Source: Bog-473 sp963821755 (GTDB lineage: Bacteria; Actinomycetota; Acidimicrobiia; Acidimicrobiales; RAAP-2). From it: DNA of 64,000 bases. A model generated the notes under the pieces. That model was not told the origin of the DNA and did no database searches. It was given only the letters and a program-made list of their open reading frames with translations. Positions 8,885 through 16,391 of this stretch are shown piece by piece; within the stretch, counting starts at the first letter, position 1; each line of letters starts with the position of its first letter. Location: positions 496,001-560,000 of the forward strand of contig CAWGEX010000002.1 of assembly GCA_963821755.1 (NCBI GenBank). Direction: 5' to 3'. The position numbers were made by a program, and so were the translations under genes.

Positions 8885-9300
8885 GATGATTCTCCGATCA
8901 CTATGTGCTCGAGCGCCAGACGCGTCTGCTCGCTGTGGGCCGCTTCGTCGTTGAGAGTGGTGAGGAGTCGGGCCAGCCAGGCGTCCATGCCGACCTGCTC
9001 GCTGCGGATGCGGATGCCCCCCGAGGCGTGGCCGATACTGCAGCGGACGCCTGCGCCCTCGACCTCGGCCCGCAAGGTGTCGTCGCCCAGGATGATCTGC
9101 ACCGATTTGATCTCGTCGGACCGGCGGATGCGCCCGCCCGCCCGCTCGATCTGGATGCGGTTGCCCAGCACTTCAGACAGCTGGCTGACGAGCAGCTTGA
9201 GCATGATGCGGACGTCCGTGCTGTTGGACTGCAACGTGGCAACCGCCATGTCAAGGTCGAACCCGTCGCCCTGCGCTGCGTTGGCGGGCTCCATGCTCAT
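8881..9300 (-). CDS. conserved hypothetical protein, first gene of YbjQ-type operon
   Basis: About 139 residues, soluble, with no signal or membrane segment. It has a predicted long helix (STDVRIMLKLLVSQLSEVLG) followed by strands (IQIERAGG, SVQIILGDD, RAEVEGAGVRCSIG) and a C-terminal helix (DAWLARLLTTLNDEAAH). I do not recognise a named domain. Starts at 9309, 9300 and 9294 are all possible; no clear ribosome site decides. The stop overlaps the paralogue A start (ATGA), so it is probably a partner of the YbjQ-type proteins. Confidence 0.65.
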   Translation of the reverse strand: MSMEPANAAQGDGFDLDMAVATLQSNSTDVRIMLKLLVSQLSEVLGNRIQIERAGGRIRRSDEIKSVQIILGDDTLRAEVEGAGVRCSIGHASGGIRIRSEQVGMDAWLARLLTTLNDEAAHSEQTRLALEHIVIGESS

Positions 9301-9357
9301 TGGCCGCATCGTACCGCCCGATCAGGCATCGAACGCAGCGGGTCCACCGCCTCACCC

Positions 9358-9804
9358 TCAGCTGGGGCGCGACTCGCAGATCACCACGGGGATATCGCGC
9401 TTCGTCCTGTCCTGGTACCCGCCGTAGCCCTTGTAGGCCGCCACAATCTGTGGCCAGAGCGTCGCCTTCTCCTCCGCCGAGGCGGTGCGGGCCCGGAGCG
9501 GACGGGTGACCCCGCCGATTGTGACCTCGACGTCGGGATTGGCCGTCAGGTTTCGGTACCACTCGGGATCGCGATCGTCCCCGCCCTTCGAGGCCACCAG
9601 GACAACCCGGTCATCGTCCTGCAGCGGGGACGCCAGCATGGTCGTGCGGTGCTTCCCTGTGGTGCGGCCGATGGTGTGCAATTCCACCACCGGCATCCCG
9701 AAGGCCGAGTGCAGGATCCGGCCGCCACTGAGTTTCAGGATGGCCTGGTGGGTGCGGCTCATGACCTTGCCGCCGACGTCATTGATGGCCTGTTGCAGGG
9801 TCAT
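9358..9804 (-). CDS. nitroreductase-family deazaflavin-dependent oxidoreductase
   Basis: 148 residues from ATG 9804 (MTLQQAINDVGGKVM), preferred to the earlier in-frame codon because homologues start here. It shows the split-barrel F420-binding core of the Ddn family: VVELHTIGRTTGKHRTTML, then VVLVASKGGDDRDPEWYRNL and NPDVEVTIGG. Such proteins use F420H2 to reduce quinones, nitro compounds or unsaturated lactones. It stands alone, about 50 nt from the YbjQ operon start on the same strand. Confidence 0.85.
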   Translation of the reverse strand: MTLQQAINDVGGKVMSRTHQAILKLSGGRILHSAFGMPVVELHTIGRTTGKHRTTMLASPLQDDDRVVLVASKGGDDRDPEWYRNLTANPDVEVTIGGVTRPLRARTASAEEKATLWPQIVAAYKGYGGYQDRTKRDIPVVICESRPS

Positions 9805-9998
9805 GGCGATTCCTTCCCGCGGTCGAGTGACGGCCAAAGCTAATACGCCGTCCGCTCCGGCCCGGTCTCAGGTGGCGGGAATGGATCGGGTGAAATGGAT
9901 CCGGCGACGTGCGGCATGTCGTCGGAGGATGCCCTACCCCCGAACAGACCAGGCGATGGCCGATCCACCCCCGGCTGCACGGACCGCGACCAAGGCAC

Positions 9999-10697
9999 CT
10001 AGAAGCCTGCGCCCCCGGTACCCGACGACATGGTGGTGGGGGTGGTGGTGGGTGGCTGGGTGGTGGGCGGCTGGGTCATCGGTGGCTGGGTGGAGGGTGT
10101 CATGGTGGGCGGCGTCGTGGCCGGGGAAGGGGTCGGCGTCGTGGCCGGGGTGGTGCCCGGAGTGCTGGGCGGGGTCGTCGCCACTGGGGGAGACGCCGGG
10201 GACGAGACGTGGGCGGCAGCCGGTATGCCGCTCTTGAGGACGGCGAACCACATGCCCTCGATGCCCTGCCCCTTGGCCTGGCCCAACTTCGTGTCGCCGG
10301 TGAAGTGGTAGAGCGCGGCGCCGTGGAAAGCCACCTGCCGGCGACCGTGCGCCACGTGGATCGTCGAGAGCCCCTTCAGGCCGCGCGGCCCCTGGAGGTG
10401 ATCGCCCTTAGGGAGAAGCAACGGCAGCCAGATCTGGGCGCACGCGCCGGTGCAGGTCGACGTGCCCGTTGGGTCCGATGTCAAGTGGTACAACGTGAGA
10501 CCGGCGTTGGTTGTCAGGACGAGACCGACCTTGGGCACCTGCGCCGTCTTGATCGTGATGGTGTGGCTGGTGCTCGCCCCGGCTGGGGTCATCACCGCTG
10601 CGGCCACGGTGGCCGCGACCAGCGCGCTTTGGGCCACCATCACGGCACCTCGTCCCCACACCAGTCGTCCTTGTCGTCCTCGTCGTCCTTGGCCCAT
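9999..10697 (-). CDS. exported COG4315-type repeat protein with Thr/Pro-rich tail
   Basis: 232 residues from ATG 10697. A basic N-terminus (GRRGRQGR) and a hydrophobic stretch (ALVAATVAAAVM) ending at AGAS form a signal peptide; there is no lipobox Cys. Two copies of the COG4315 motif follow: LTLYHLTSDPTGTSTCTGAC leading to W, and AALYHFTGDTKLGQAKGQG leading to MWFAV. Actinobacterial members (SCO-repeat lipoproteins) are envelope proteins of unknown role. About 60 C-terminal residues are Thr/Pro repeats (TPTTQPP type), probably a flexible cell-wall linker, encoded by GGT-rich repeats at 10025-10160. Confidence 0.78.
   Translation of the reverse strand: MGQGRRGRQGRLVWGRGAVMVAQSALVAATVAAAVMTPAGASTSHTITIKTAQVPKVGLVLTTNAGLTLYHLTSDPTGTSTCTGACAQIWLPLLLPKGDHLQGPRGLKGLSTIHVAHGRRQVAFHGAALYHFTGDTKLGQAKGQGIEGMWFAVLKSGIPAAAHVSSPASPPVATTPPSTPGTTPATTPTPSPATTPPTMTPSTQPPMTQPPTTQPPTTTPTTMSSGTGGAGF
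10025..10165. repeat. low-complexity GGTGG/GGGT-rich repeat coding the Thr/Pro tail
   Basis: Dense GGTGGTGGG, GGCTGGGTGG and GTCGTGGCCGGGG repeats on the plus strand, encoding the C-terminal Thr/Pro linker of the COG4315 protein on the minus strand. Such G-rich tracts can form quadruplexes and are prone to length change. Confidence 0.6.
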
Positions 10698-10847
10698 CGT
10701 TCCCGTCACCACCCGTCTCGCGTATGTCGATCAGGTGTCATACGGACGCGGGCGCCCAGGAGATTGGCGGGGCGCCTGCGGGCCCGACGCTTTAGTGTTG
10801 GAGCATTCAGTTCCCGAAAGGGTCAGCTGCGGGGGAGGGCTCGATAC

Positions 10848-11431
10848 ATGGCCAATGACAGATTCGAACTGCAAGGCATCAACCACCTGGCCCTGGTGTG
10901 CCGCGACATGGCGCGGACCGTGGACTTCTACACGACGGTCCTGGGCATGCCGCTGGTCAAGACCATTGAGCTGCCGGGCGGCATGGGCCAGCACTTTTTT
11001 TTCGACTGTGGTGGGGGTGATTGCCTGGCCTTCTTCTGGTTCCCCGACGCTCCTGACGGGGTGCCGGGTGTCAGCGCGCCGGCGGCGCGGCCCGATCAGG
11101 GTGACCTGACCAGCGCCATCGGCTCCATGAACCATGTGGCGTTCAATGTGGCACCGGACAAGATCGAGGAGTATCGAGAGCGGCTCCTGGCCGCCGGGGT
11201 CGACTGCACCGAGGTGGCCAATCACGACGACAGCGAGTGGACCATCAGCGACGACCTCCACCCGGGCGTCTACGTGCGCAGCGTGTACTTCCAGGATCCC
11301 GACGGGATACTGCTCGAGTTCGCCTGCTGGTTGCGAGAGTTCCGGCCCGACGACGTCAACCTCGCGCCGGCCCGCGCAACCGGCGCGCCGGCGCCCGCCA
11401 CGCCACGGCTGCCACGGCTGCCACGGCCTGA
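10848..11431 (+). CDS. VOC family glyoxalase/dioxygenase-like protein, 3' frameshift suspected
   Basis: From ATG 10848 (MANDRFELQGINHLALVCRD) a two-module VOC domain is clear to about residue 165: LALVCRDMARTVDFYTTVLGMPL, then SMNHVAFNVAPDKIEEYRERL and VYFQDPDGILLEFACWLREF. Metal ligands are His in INHLAL, His in MNHVAF and Glu in LLEFACW. The reading frame does not stop after the domain; it runs over the next gene to 11849. In another frame a TGA at 11429-11431 fuses as TGATG to the CMD start, which is the expected end. A one-base error between about 11345 and 11425 explains this. The end given is that inferred stop. Confidence 0.75.
11399..11428. repeat. 9-bp tandem repeat at the glyoxalase/CMD junction
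   Basis: Three units of the GCCACGGCT type just before the CMD start codon, at the 3' end of the preceding gene where its frame is uncertain. Confidence 0.6.
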
Positions 11432-12051
11432 TGCCGCGGCTGCGCCAGGTTCCCCTGAGCGAGGCGAGTTCACCCATCGTCACGACCATGTACGAATGGC
11501 TCTTCGAGGGGCGCGACCCGGTGGCCGAGCCGGGGCGCTGGGACGGCACCCCCGGCGATTGGTGGACGGTCTTCGCCCTGGTGCCCGACGTCTTGGACCA
11601 CGCCGTCAAGGGCTTCGCCCTCTACCAGAGCCCCAATCGCATCCTGAATCCCGAATGGCGGGAGCTCGGCCAGATCCGCGCCGGCTGGGCCGCCGGGAGC
11701 CAGTTCGTCTTCTCCCAGCACGCCAAGTCGATGCGGGACCTCGGGATGCCCGAGGTAAAGATCACCTCGATCCCCTCCTGGATGGTGGCCAGCTGTTACG
11801 ACGCCCCCGAGCGTGCCGTCCTCGCCTACACCGACTGCCTGGTCTATGACCACGGCCGGGTCCCCGACGACCTCTTCGCCGAGCTCAAGGCCCATCTCGG
11901 CGACGAGGCCGTGCTGGAGCTGACCTACATCACCACTCTCTACCTCCAGCACGCCGTCATGTCGCGTGCGCTGCGCACCGAGTTCGACGATCGCCCTGAG
12001 CCGGTGGTCGAAGTCCCGGGACCACCGGGCGCATCGGCCATGCACCGGTGA
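11431..12051 (+). CDS. carboxymuconolactone decarboxylase (AhpD-like) family protein
   Basis: 206 residues from ATG 11431 (MPRLRQVPLSEASSPIVTTM). It shows the all-helical CMD/AhpD fold: VFALVPDVLDHAVKGFALY, then WRELGQIRAGWAAGSQFVFSQH, IPSWMVASCYDAPERAVLAYTDCL and ELTYITTLYLQHAVMSRALRTE. The CxxC redox pair of true AhpD is missing; FSQHAKS occupies that place, as in many actinobacterial members. Gene order glyoxalase-CMD-AttH-like with TGATG and GTGA overlaps suggests one catabolic operon for an aromatic or cyclic substrate. Confidence 0.85.
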   Translation: MPRLRQVPLSEASSPIVTTMYEWLFEGRDPVAEPGRWDGTPGDWWTVFALVPDVLDHAVKGFALYQSPNRILNPEWRELGQIRAGWAAGSQFVFSQHAKSMRDLGMPEVKITSIPSWMVASCYDAPERAVLAYTDCLVYDHGRVPDDLFAELKAHLGDEAVLELTYITTLYLQHAVMSRALRTEFDDRPEPVVEVPGPPGASAMHR

Positions 12052-13022
12052 CGGCGGCACACGTCGTCTCCCCCGACGACGAGCAGCGTCATCAACCCGA
12101 CGCCGAGGACCTGTGGAACGAGTCGTACTACGCCGACTTCGTGCACGAGGACGGAAGCTGGGGCGGCTGGCTCCGATTGGGGCTCTATCCGAACCGTCGG
12201 GTGGCCTGGTGGACGACATGGATCGTCGGCCCCGACCGACCGGGCGTCTGTTCGGTCCGCTACGACGCGCCGGTGCCCGCCGGTACCGGTCTGGTGGCCG
12301 AGGACTCGGCCATCCGGATCGAGCTCGACATCGTGCAGCCGCTCGAGCAATTCCGCATCGCCGCCTCCGCGCCCGCCGAGGTGTTCGAACATCCCGCTGA
12401 GGTCTACGCCGGGGGCCACGGCCGGCCGGCGCACCTCGACCTCGATCTGACCTGGACCACCGACGGCACGCCCTATCACTACGACCTCACCACTCGATAC
12501 GAGATCCCCTGCACCACCCACGGCACCGTCACCATTGACGGCGAGACGTTGACCGTCCGGGGTCAGGGACAGCGGGACCATTCCTGGGGCGTGCGCGACT
12601 GGTGGGCCTTCGGGTGGTGCTGGTCATCGGCTCGGCTGGACGACGGGACCCGGGTGCATCTGGCCGACATCCGCATGCCCGGCTTCCCGGTGGCCTTCGG
12701 GTACGTCCAGTCCCCCGCCGCCCGGCCAGTCCCCCCCGGTGACGTCCACACCATCGGCACGCTCTCGGTCACCGAGGATCTGGGCCAGGAGGGCATACCC
12801 ACCTCCGCCCGGATCGAGCTGACCTATGGCGAGGCGGCGGCGGGAGCCAGCCCCGTCGGCTCGCTGGCCATCGACGTCACGCCGCTGGCCTTCGGGCCGG
12901 TGCTGCTGCGCAACGACGATGGTCGCACCAGCCGCTTTCCCCGAGCCATGGTGCGCTACGCAACCGAGGACGGACGTGCGGGCCTGGGCTGGATCGAGTG
13001 GAATCAGCCCGAGGGCGGCTGA
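12048..13022 (+). CDS. DUF7064/AttH-like beta-barrel protein
   Basis: 324 residues starting at GTG 12048, which overlaps the CMD stop (GTGA). Strand-rich throughout; key motifs are SWGGWLRLGLYPN near residue 35 and GQGQRDHSWGVRDWWAFGW near 190. The GxGxRDHSWGxRDWW motif is characteristic of the lipocalin-like AttH/carotenoid-hydratase-like group often found beside steroid or terpenoid genes in actinobacteria. The reaction is unknown; the conserved Asp-His pair suggests hydration or isomerisation of a hydrophobic ligand. Last gene of the operon. Confidence 0.72.
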   Translation: MTAAHVVSPDDEQRHQPDAEDLWNESYYADFVHEDGSWGGWLRLGLYPNRRVAWWTTWIVGPDRPGVCSVRYDAPVPAGTGLVAEDSAIRIELDIVQPLEQFRIAASAPAEVFEHPAEVYAGGHGRPAHLDLDLTWTTDGTPYHYDLTTRYEIPCTTHGTVTIDGETLTVRGQGQRDHSWGVRDWWAFGWCWSSARLDDGTRVHLADIRMPGFPVAFGYVQSPAARPVPPGDVHTIGTLSVTEDLGQEGIPTSARIELTYGEAAAGASPVGSLAIDVTPLAFGPVLLRNDDGRTSRFPRAMVRYATEDGRAGLGWIEWNQPEGG

Positions 13023-13061
13023 GTAAACCCGGCCAGATCCTCGGCCGGTGTGCCCTTGCGC

Positions 13062-13100
13062 CCCATGCCCGCGGACCCATGCCCGCGGAAGCCCGCGGAA
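13062..13100. repeat. tandem repeat of a CCCGCGGA-containing unit
   Basis: Two units of CCATGCCCGCGGA-type sequence followed by a truncated third (AGCCCGCGGA), about 40 bp after the stop of the AttH-like gene. Confidence 0.55.
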
Positions 13101-13140
13101 TTGCCCGTTTGACCAGGTCGGCAGCGCTACGCTTCGTGTG

Positions 13141-13962
13141 GTGAGGCGGACCGTTCATTGTCGTACGCTCGTGATCACCGGCGCGATCGGCCTGGGCGCC
13201 GGAGCGCTCCTCGGGGTCGGATCCGGGCTCGGGGCTGGGGCTGGGGCTGGGGCTGGGGCAAGCATCGTTGCGGCCAAGACCACCACGACCACTCCGAATG
13301 CTCCAGCGGCGGCTCCGACGACCGCCACCACGCCCGTCACGGTCGTAGCGCCAGGCACCCCCACCGACGCGTGGTTGAAGAAGGCGATCGCCGCTGAGGC
13401 CAAGGTGGGCAGCGTCCACATCAACGGCACCATCGTCCAGGGCAAGACCGGGATTGCCCTGTCGCTCCTGGTCAACGGGGACGGGGAAGGCGGCGGCAGC
13501 TTTACCCAGGAGGGCAGCCGGATCCAGCTCAAGCGGGTCGGTCCCCTGCTCTACTTCAACGCCCCCAGGAAATACTGGGCCAGCCACGCCAATGCGGCAC
13601 AGACGAAGGCCTACGGGGGCAAGTGGATCGAGGTCAACGCCCTCGACTCGCGCTTTCAGTCCTTCGACCAATTCCTCAACGCCGGCGACCTGACCGCCGC
13701 CGTGTTCCAGGGGTACACCAGGCCGCTCACCGTCTCGAAGCCGACGACGCTCAACGGGCACAAAGTGGTGATCGTCAGCGACACGGCCACAGCCAAGGGC
13801 AAGAAGAGCTCGGTTCAGATGTACATCGCGGCCTCAGGCACGCCCTATGTCATGAAAATCATCGACCGGGGGGCGTCCCAGACGACGACGCTGAACTTCA
13901 CGTCCTACGGCAGTCCGGTCTCCATCTCCACGCCGCCTGAGCCGATCAACCTGACGCAGTAG
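13141..13962 (+). CDS. secreted LppX/LprG-like protein with glycine/alanine-rich signal region
   Basis: 273 residues from GTG 13141. The N-terminus has a basic patch (VRRTVHC) and a long hydrophobic Gly/Ala run ending at AGAGASIVAAK, of which GAGAGAGAG is coded by (GGGGCT) repeats at 13231-13260. A Thr/Ala/Pro linker follows (residues 42-75). The mature part is strand-rich: VGSVHINGTIVQGK, GGGSFTQEGSRIQLKRVG, YFNAPRKYW, GKWIEVN, HKVVIVSDTA. This resembles the half-barrel LppX_LprAFG lipid carriers of actinobacteria, but no lipobox Cys is evident. Role unproven. Confidence 0.65.
   Translation: MRRTVHCRTLVITGAIGLGAGALLGVGSGLGAGAGAGAGASIVAAKTTTTTPNAPAAAPTTATTPVTVVAPGTPTDAWLKKAIAAEAKVGSVHINGTIVQGKTGIALSLLVNGDGEGGGSFTQEGSRIQLKRVGPLLYFNAPRKYWASHANAAQTKAYGGKWIEVNALDSRFQSFDQFLNAGDLTAAVFQGYTRPLTVSKPTTLNGHKVVIVSDTATAKGKKSSVQMYIAASGTPYVMKIIDRGASQTTTLNFTSYGSPVSISTPPEPINLTQ
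13231..13260 (+). repeat. (GGGGCT)n hexanucleotide tandem repeat
   Basis: Four GGGGCT units plus a final GGGGCA, in frame inside the signal region of the secreted protein, coding (Gly-Ala)n. Four runs of four Gs could form a G-quadruplex in the nontemplate strand. Copy-number change would alter signal-peptide length without shifting the frame. Confidence 0.85.
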
Positions 13963-14019
13963 GCCAGATCGGCCGGCGACCCCGGACTGATCCAGGGGGG
14001 CTTCTGCGAGATCTTCCCG

Positions 14020-14775
14020 TTACCGCAAGATGCTCCCGAGCATGCCTGCCGCCGCACCACCGGCAGCACCCGCCGCGGCTGGGTGCTCGTCACCCAGGAA
14101 CGGCCTGAGCGCTCCGGCCAGGAGGGCGATCGGCATCGACTGCAGCCAGATCCGGCCCGGGCCGGTCATAACTGCGAAGTGGTGACCGTCCTCACCCATA
14201 TAGCGATTGGCCAAGCCGGGCACCCTGACCACCTGGAAGGTGACCGAAGCCTGGAAGAGACCGACGTGCCCCGGGTGCACCCGCATGCTCTGCCCGGGTT
14301 GGAGATCGAAGGCCAGCACCTCACCGGAGAGATCGATAAAGCAGCGCCCGGTCCCGGTGATCTTCTGGAGGATCAGGCCCATGCCGCCGAAGACGCCCCC
14401 GCGAAAGGACTGCTGGAACCCAAGGCCCAGCTGCACACCCGGGGTGGCCGCCATGAAGCCATGGCGGTGGACCATGTACTCGGCTTCGGGGCTCACGTCG
14501 ATGGGAATGATGTGCCCCGGGACCTTGGCCGCAAACGACACGGCCCCCACGCCACCCTCGGCGGTATAGGTGCTCATCATGATGGAGGCTCCGGCCACCG
14601 CGCGCTTGACGATGCCCTTGAGTCCGGCGCCCGCCATGCCGCCGCCGGTATTCGTGGCGATCTGGACGGCATCGGTCATCCAGCTGAATTCACCAACTTC
14701 AGAGATGATCGACTCACCGGGTTGGAGGGAGAGCTCCAGCACCGGCATGACCGTTCCGTGAATCGTCTCGTCCAT
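14020..14775 (-). CDS. AIM24 (TIGR00266) family protein
   Basis: 251 residues from ATG 14775 (MDETIHGTVMPVLELSLQPGESI). A Gly-rich double-stranded beta-helix fold: GEFSWMTDAVQIATNTGGGM, then the HIIPIDVSPEAEYMVHRHGFMAATPGV block and RCFIDLSGEVLAFDLQPGQSMRVHPGHVGLF, typical of the AIM24 family (first named for a yeast mitochondrial protein). Bacterial members are of unknown function and often bind envelope or stress systems. The C-terminus is a short Ala/Gly helix. It lies downstream of a multi-spanning membrane protein whose reading frame overlaps its 5' end. Confidence 0.85.
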   Translation of the reverse strand: MDETIHGTVMPVLELSLQPGESIISEVGEFSWMTDAVQIATNTGGGMAGAGLKGIVKRAVAGASIMMSTYTAEGGVGAVSFAAKVPGHIIPIDVSPEAEYMVHRHGFMAATPGVQLGLGFQQSFRGGVFGGMGLILQKITGTGRCFIDLSGEVLAFDLQPGQSMRVHPGHVGLFQASVTFQVVRVPGLANRYMGEDGHHFAVMTGPGRIWLQSMPIALLAGALRPFLGDEHPAAAGAAGGAAAGMLGSILR

Positions 14776-15658
14776 GACGACCTCCTTGCTGGCCCTGTTG
14801 GCCTGGTGGATCAGATGGTAGCGGCGCCTCACCACGAATTCTTGGACCGGCGGCGTTGTTCACCAGTCGTTCAGCCAGTGACACCTCGACCAGGCCCAGC
14901 AGCACCCCGAAACTGAGACCACCGGCCAGATAGGTGAGGAACACCAACCAGATGTGCTCATGGGGCACCAGGTACGCAACGCCGTCCACCAGTTCGTGTT
15001 CAATCCCCAACGGGACGGTGATCAAGAACAGCACGAGAAGGAACCTCGGCGCCACCAGGGAGGCCGATCGGCGAAAAGCGGCCCGCACCGAGATGTCCTC
15101 CATGTTGATGAGGGGACCGATTAGGGCGAACAAGGTGGTGACGATGAGCCCGGGGATCACAAAGGCCAACGATGCCAACCCGCCCAACACCCACAGGATG
15201 CCATCGGCCACCAGCAAGCGGACATAAGGCAGGGTGCGCACGACCTGGCCCACCGCCGGAGCCTCGTGCCCGCGTTCGACCGCGCCCACCAACCGCTCCA
15301 GGAGACCGGCGTAGAAGGTCAGGCCGAGCGTCGAGACTAAGAGGACGAGGGCGGCACCCAGCGACTCGGTCCCCAGGTGGTCCACCGAGACCTCGGTGAA
15401 CAAGGTGCTGTTGGCCGCATCGAGGCCGAAGATGAAGAGGGCCGGTATGAAGACCCGGCCGGGCTCGGCCCGGGCCGTGCGGAGCGCCATGATCCAGATG
15501 TCGCGGGGCCGGACCCGGGGTCGATCCGCGGGGGGGTCGGGGGTCGGAATCGGGTCCGCAGTCGGGTGGGCGGTCGGGATCGGTTCGGGCGCTGCGCCGG
15601 CGGTCGGGCTTCCGTCCGCCTCCGCGTCCGGGTCGGGTTCGGGTTCGGGGTCATTCAT
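14714..15658 (-). CDS. multi-spanning membrane protein with acidic/proline N-terminus
   Basis: 314 residues from ATG 15658, which overlaps the upstream methyltransferase stop (ATGA). Residues 1-60 are an Asp/Glu/Pro/Thr repeat (PEPEPDPDAEADG), then RDIWIMALRTARAEP leads into about six transmembrane helices (for example FIPALFIFGLDAA, LGAALVLLVSTLGLTF, LASLAFVIPGLIVTTLFAL, FLTYLAGGLSFGVLLGL). The PALFIFG and GLIVTT-x2-ALI pattern resembles YciC/GDPD-membrane-domain proteins. The tail after ERLVNNAAG overlaps the AIM24 gene by about 60 nt. A one-base indel would instead end it near 14832, so the C-terminus is doubtful. Confidence 0.65.
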   Translation of the reverse strand: MNDPEPEPDPDAEADGSPTAGAAPEPIPTAHPTADPIPTPDPPADRPRVRPRDIWIMALRTARAEPGRVFIPALFIFGLDAANSTLFTEVSVDHLGTESLGAALVLLVSTLGLTFYAGLLERLVGAVERGHEAPAVGQVVRTLPYVRLLVADGILWVLGGLASLAFVIPGLIVTTLFALIGPLINMEDISVRAAFRRSASLVAPRFLLVLFLITVPLGIEHELVDGVAYLVPHEHIWLVFLTYLAGGLSFGVLLGLVEVSLAERLVNNAAGPRIRGEAPLPSDPPGQQGQQGGRHGRDDSRNGHAGAGALPPTR

Positions 15659-16356
15659 GCCGGTCGACCGCCGTCCCCGGTGAACTCGAAGAGGCGCCAC
15701 TCGGGGTCGAAGGCGGCCGCAGCGGCCACCAGCTGATGTCGGCCGACGGCGAGGACGTAGCCCTCCGGAGCGACGAACGATCGCTCCGAGAACCCGGCGG
15801 CGGCGAACCACCCTCGGATGGTCGGCGTCTGGTCCGGCGGACGGCGGTGCCGGGTCCAGATCACCGATGCGCCCGGGGCGCAGAACGAGGGTAGGGCCGC
15901 AACGGTGGCGGCCACGTCGTCCGCACTGATGTTGCCGAAGACGCCACAGACCAGCACGAGGTCGGCCGGCACGGCGGGGGCGAAGTGTCGGGCCAGGGAC
16001 GCATCACCCTCGATGACCGTGACGCGGTCGCCTACTCCCGCGGCGGCTGCCCGGTCGCGGGCGAACTCAACCAGGACGGGGTCCTGCTCGACCAGGAGGG
16101 CGCGCACGTCTCCCGCCCGCTCATGCGATGCCATCACATCGATCACGTCGCGGCCCTGGCCCGCGCACAGGCTGATGACGCTGATCGGGCCCGGCGGCCG
16201 CTCCCGGAGCGCCTCGGCCACGCCGTCCTGCACGTGGCGCAGCCGCACAGAGAGCCCCGAGGCCGGGTCTTCATAGGGCGCATGCCAACGTACCCAGTGC
16301 GAGACGTCCGAGTCGATGGAGCGTTGGTCAGGATCGGAGCCGGAGCCGGGCGCCAT
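15655..16356 (-). CDS. class I SAM-dependent methyltransferase
   Basis: 233 residues. It has a SAM-binding motif I (ISVISLCAGQGRDVIDVM), a motif II acidic residue (RALLVEQDP), GDRVTVIEGDAS and the post-motif strand DLVLVCGVFGNIS. A C-terminal WTRHRRPPDQTP region follows. The N-terminal WHAPYEDPASGLSVRLRHVQ suggests a small helical cap. The DxGxG-like motif is CAGQGRD. The substrate is unknown; similar proteins sit beside membrane and AIM24 genes in other actinobacteria. First gene of a three-gene overlapping operon; 35 bp divergent from the adenine methylase. Confidence 0.82.
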   Translation of the reverse strand: MAPGSGSDPDQRSIDSDVSHWVRWHAPYEDPASGLSVRLRHVQDGVAEALRERPPGPISVISLCAGQGRDVIDVMASHERAGDVRALLVEQDPVLVEFARDRAAAAGVGDRVTVIEGDASLARHFAPAVPADLVLVCGVFGNISADDVAATVAALPSFCAPGASVIWTRHRRPPDQTPTIRGWFAAAGFSERSFVAPEGYVLAVGRHQLVAAAAAFDPEWRLFEFTGDGGRPA

Positions 16357-16391
16357 GCCGCCATCGTAGGGTCGGCCGTCGACACCGTAGG

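Noticed and set aside
9909..11849. A 646-residue plus-strand open frame spanning 9909-11849.
   Set aside because: Its first ~310 residues are antisense to the COG4315 gene and its end shadows the CMD gene; only the glyoxalase part is real.
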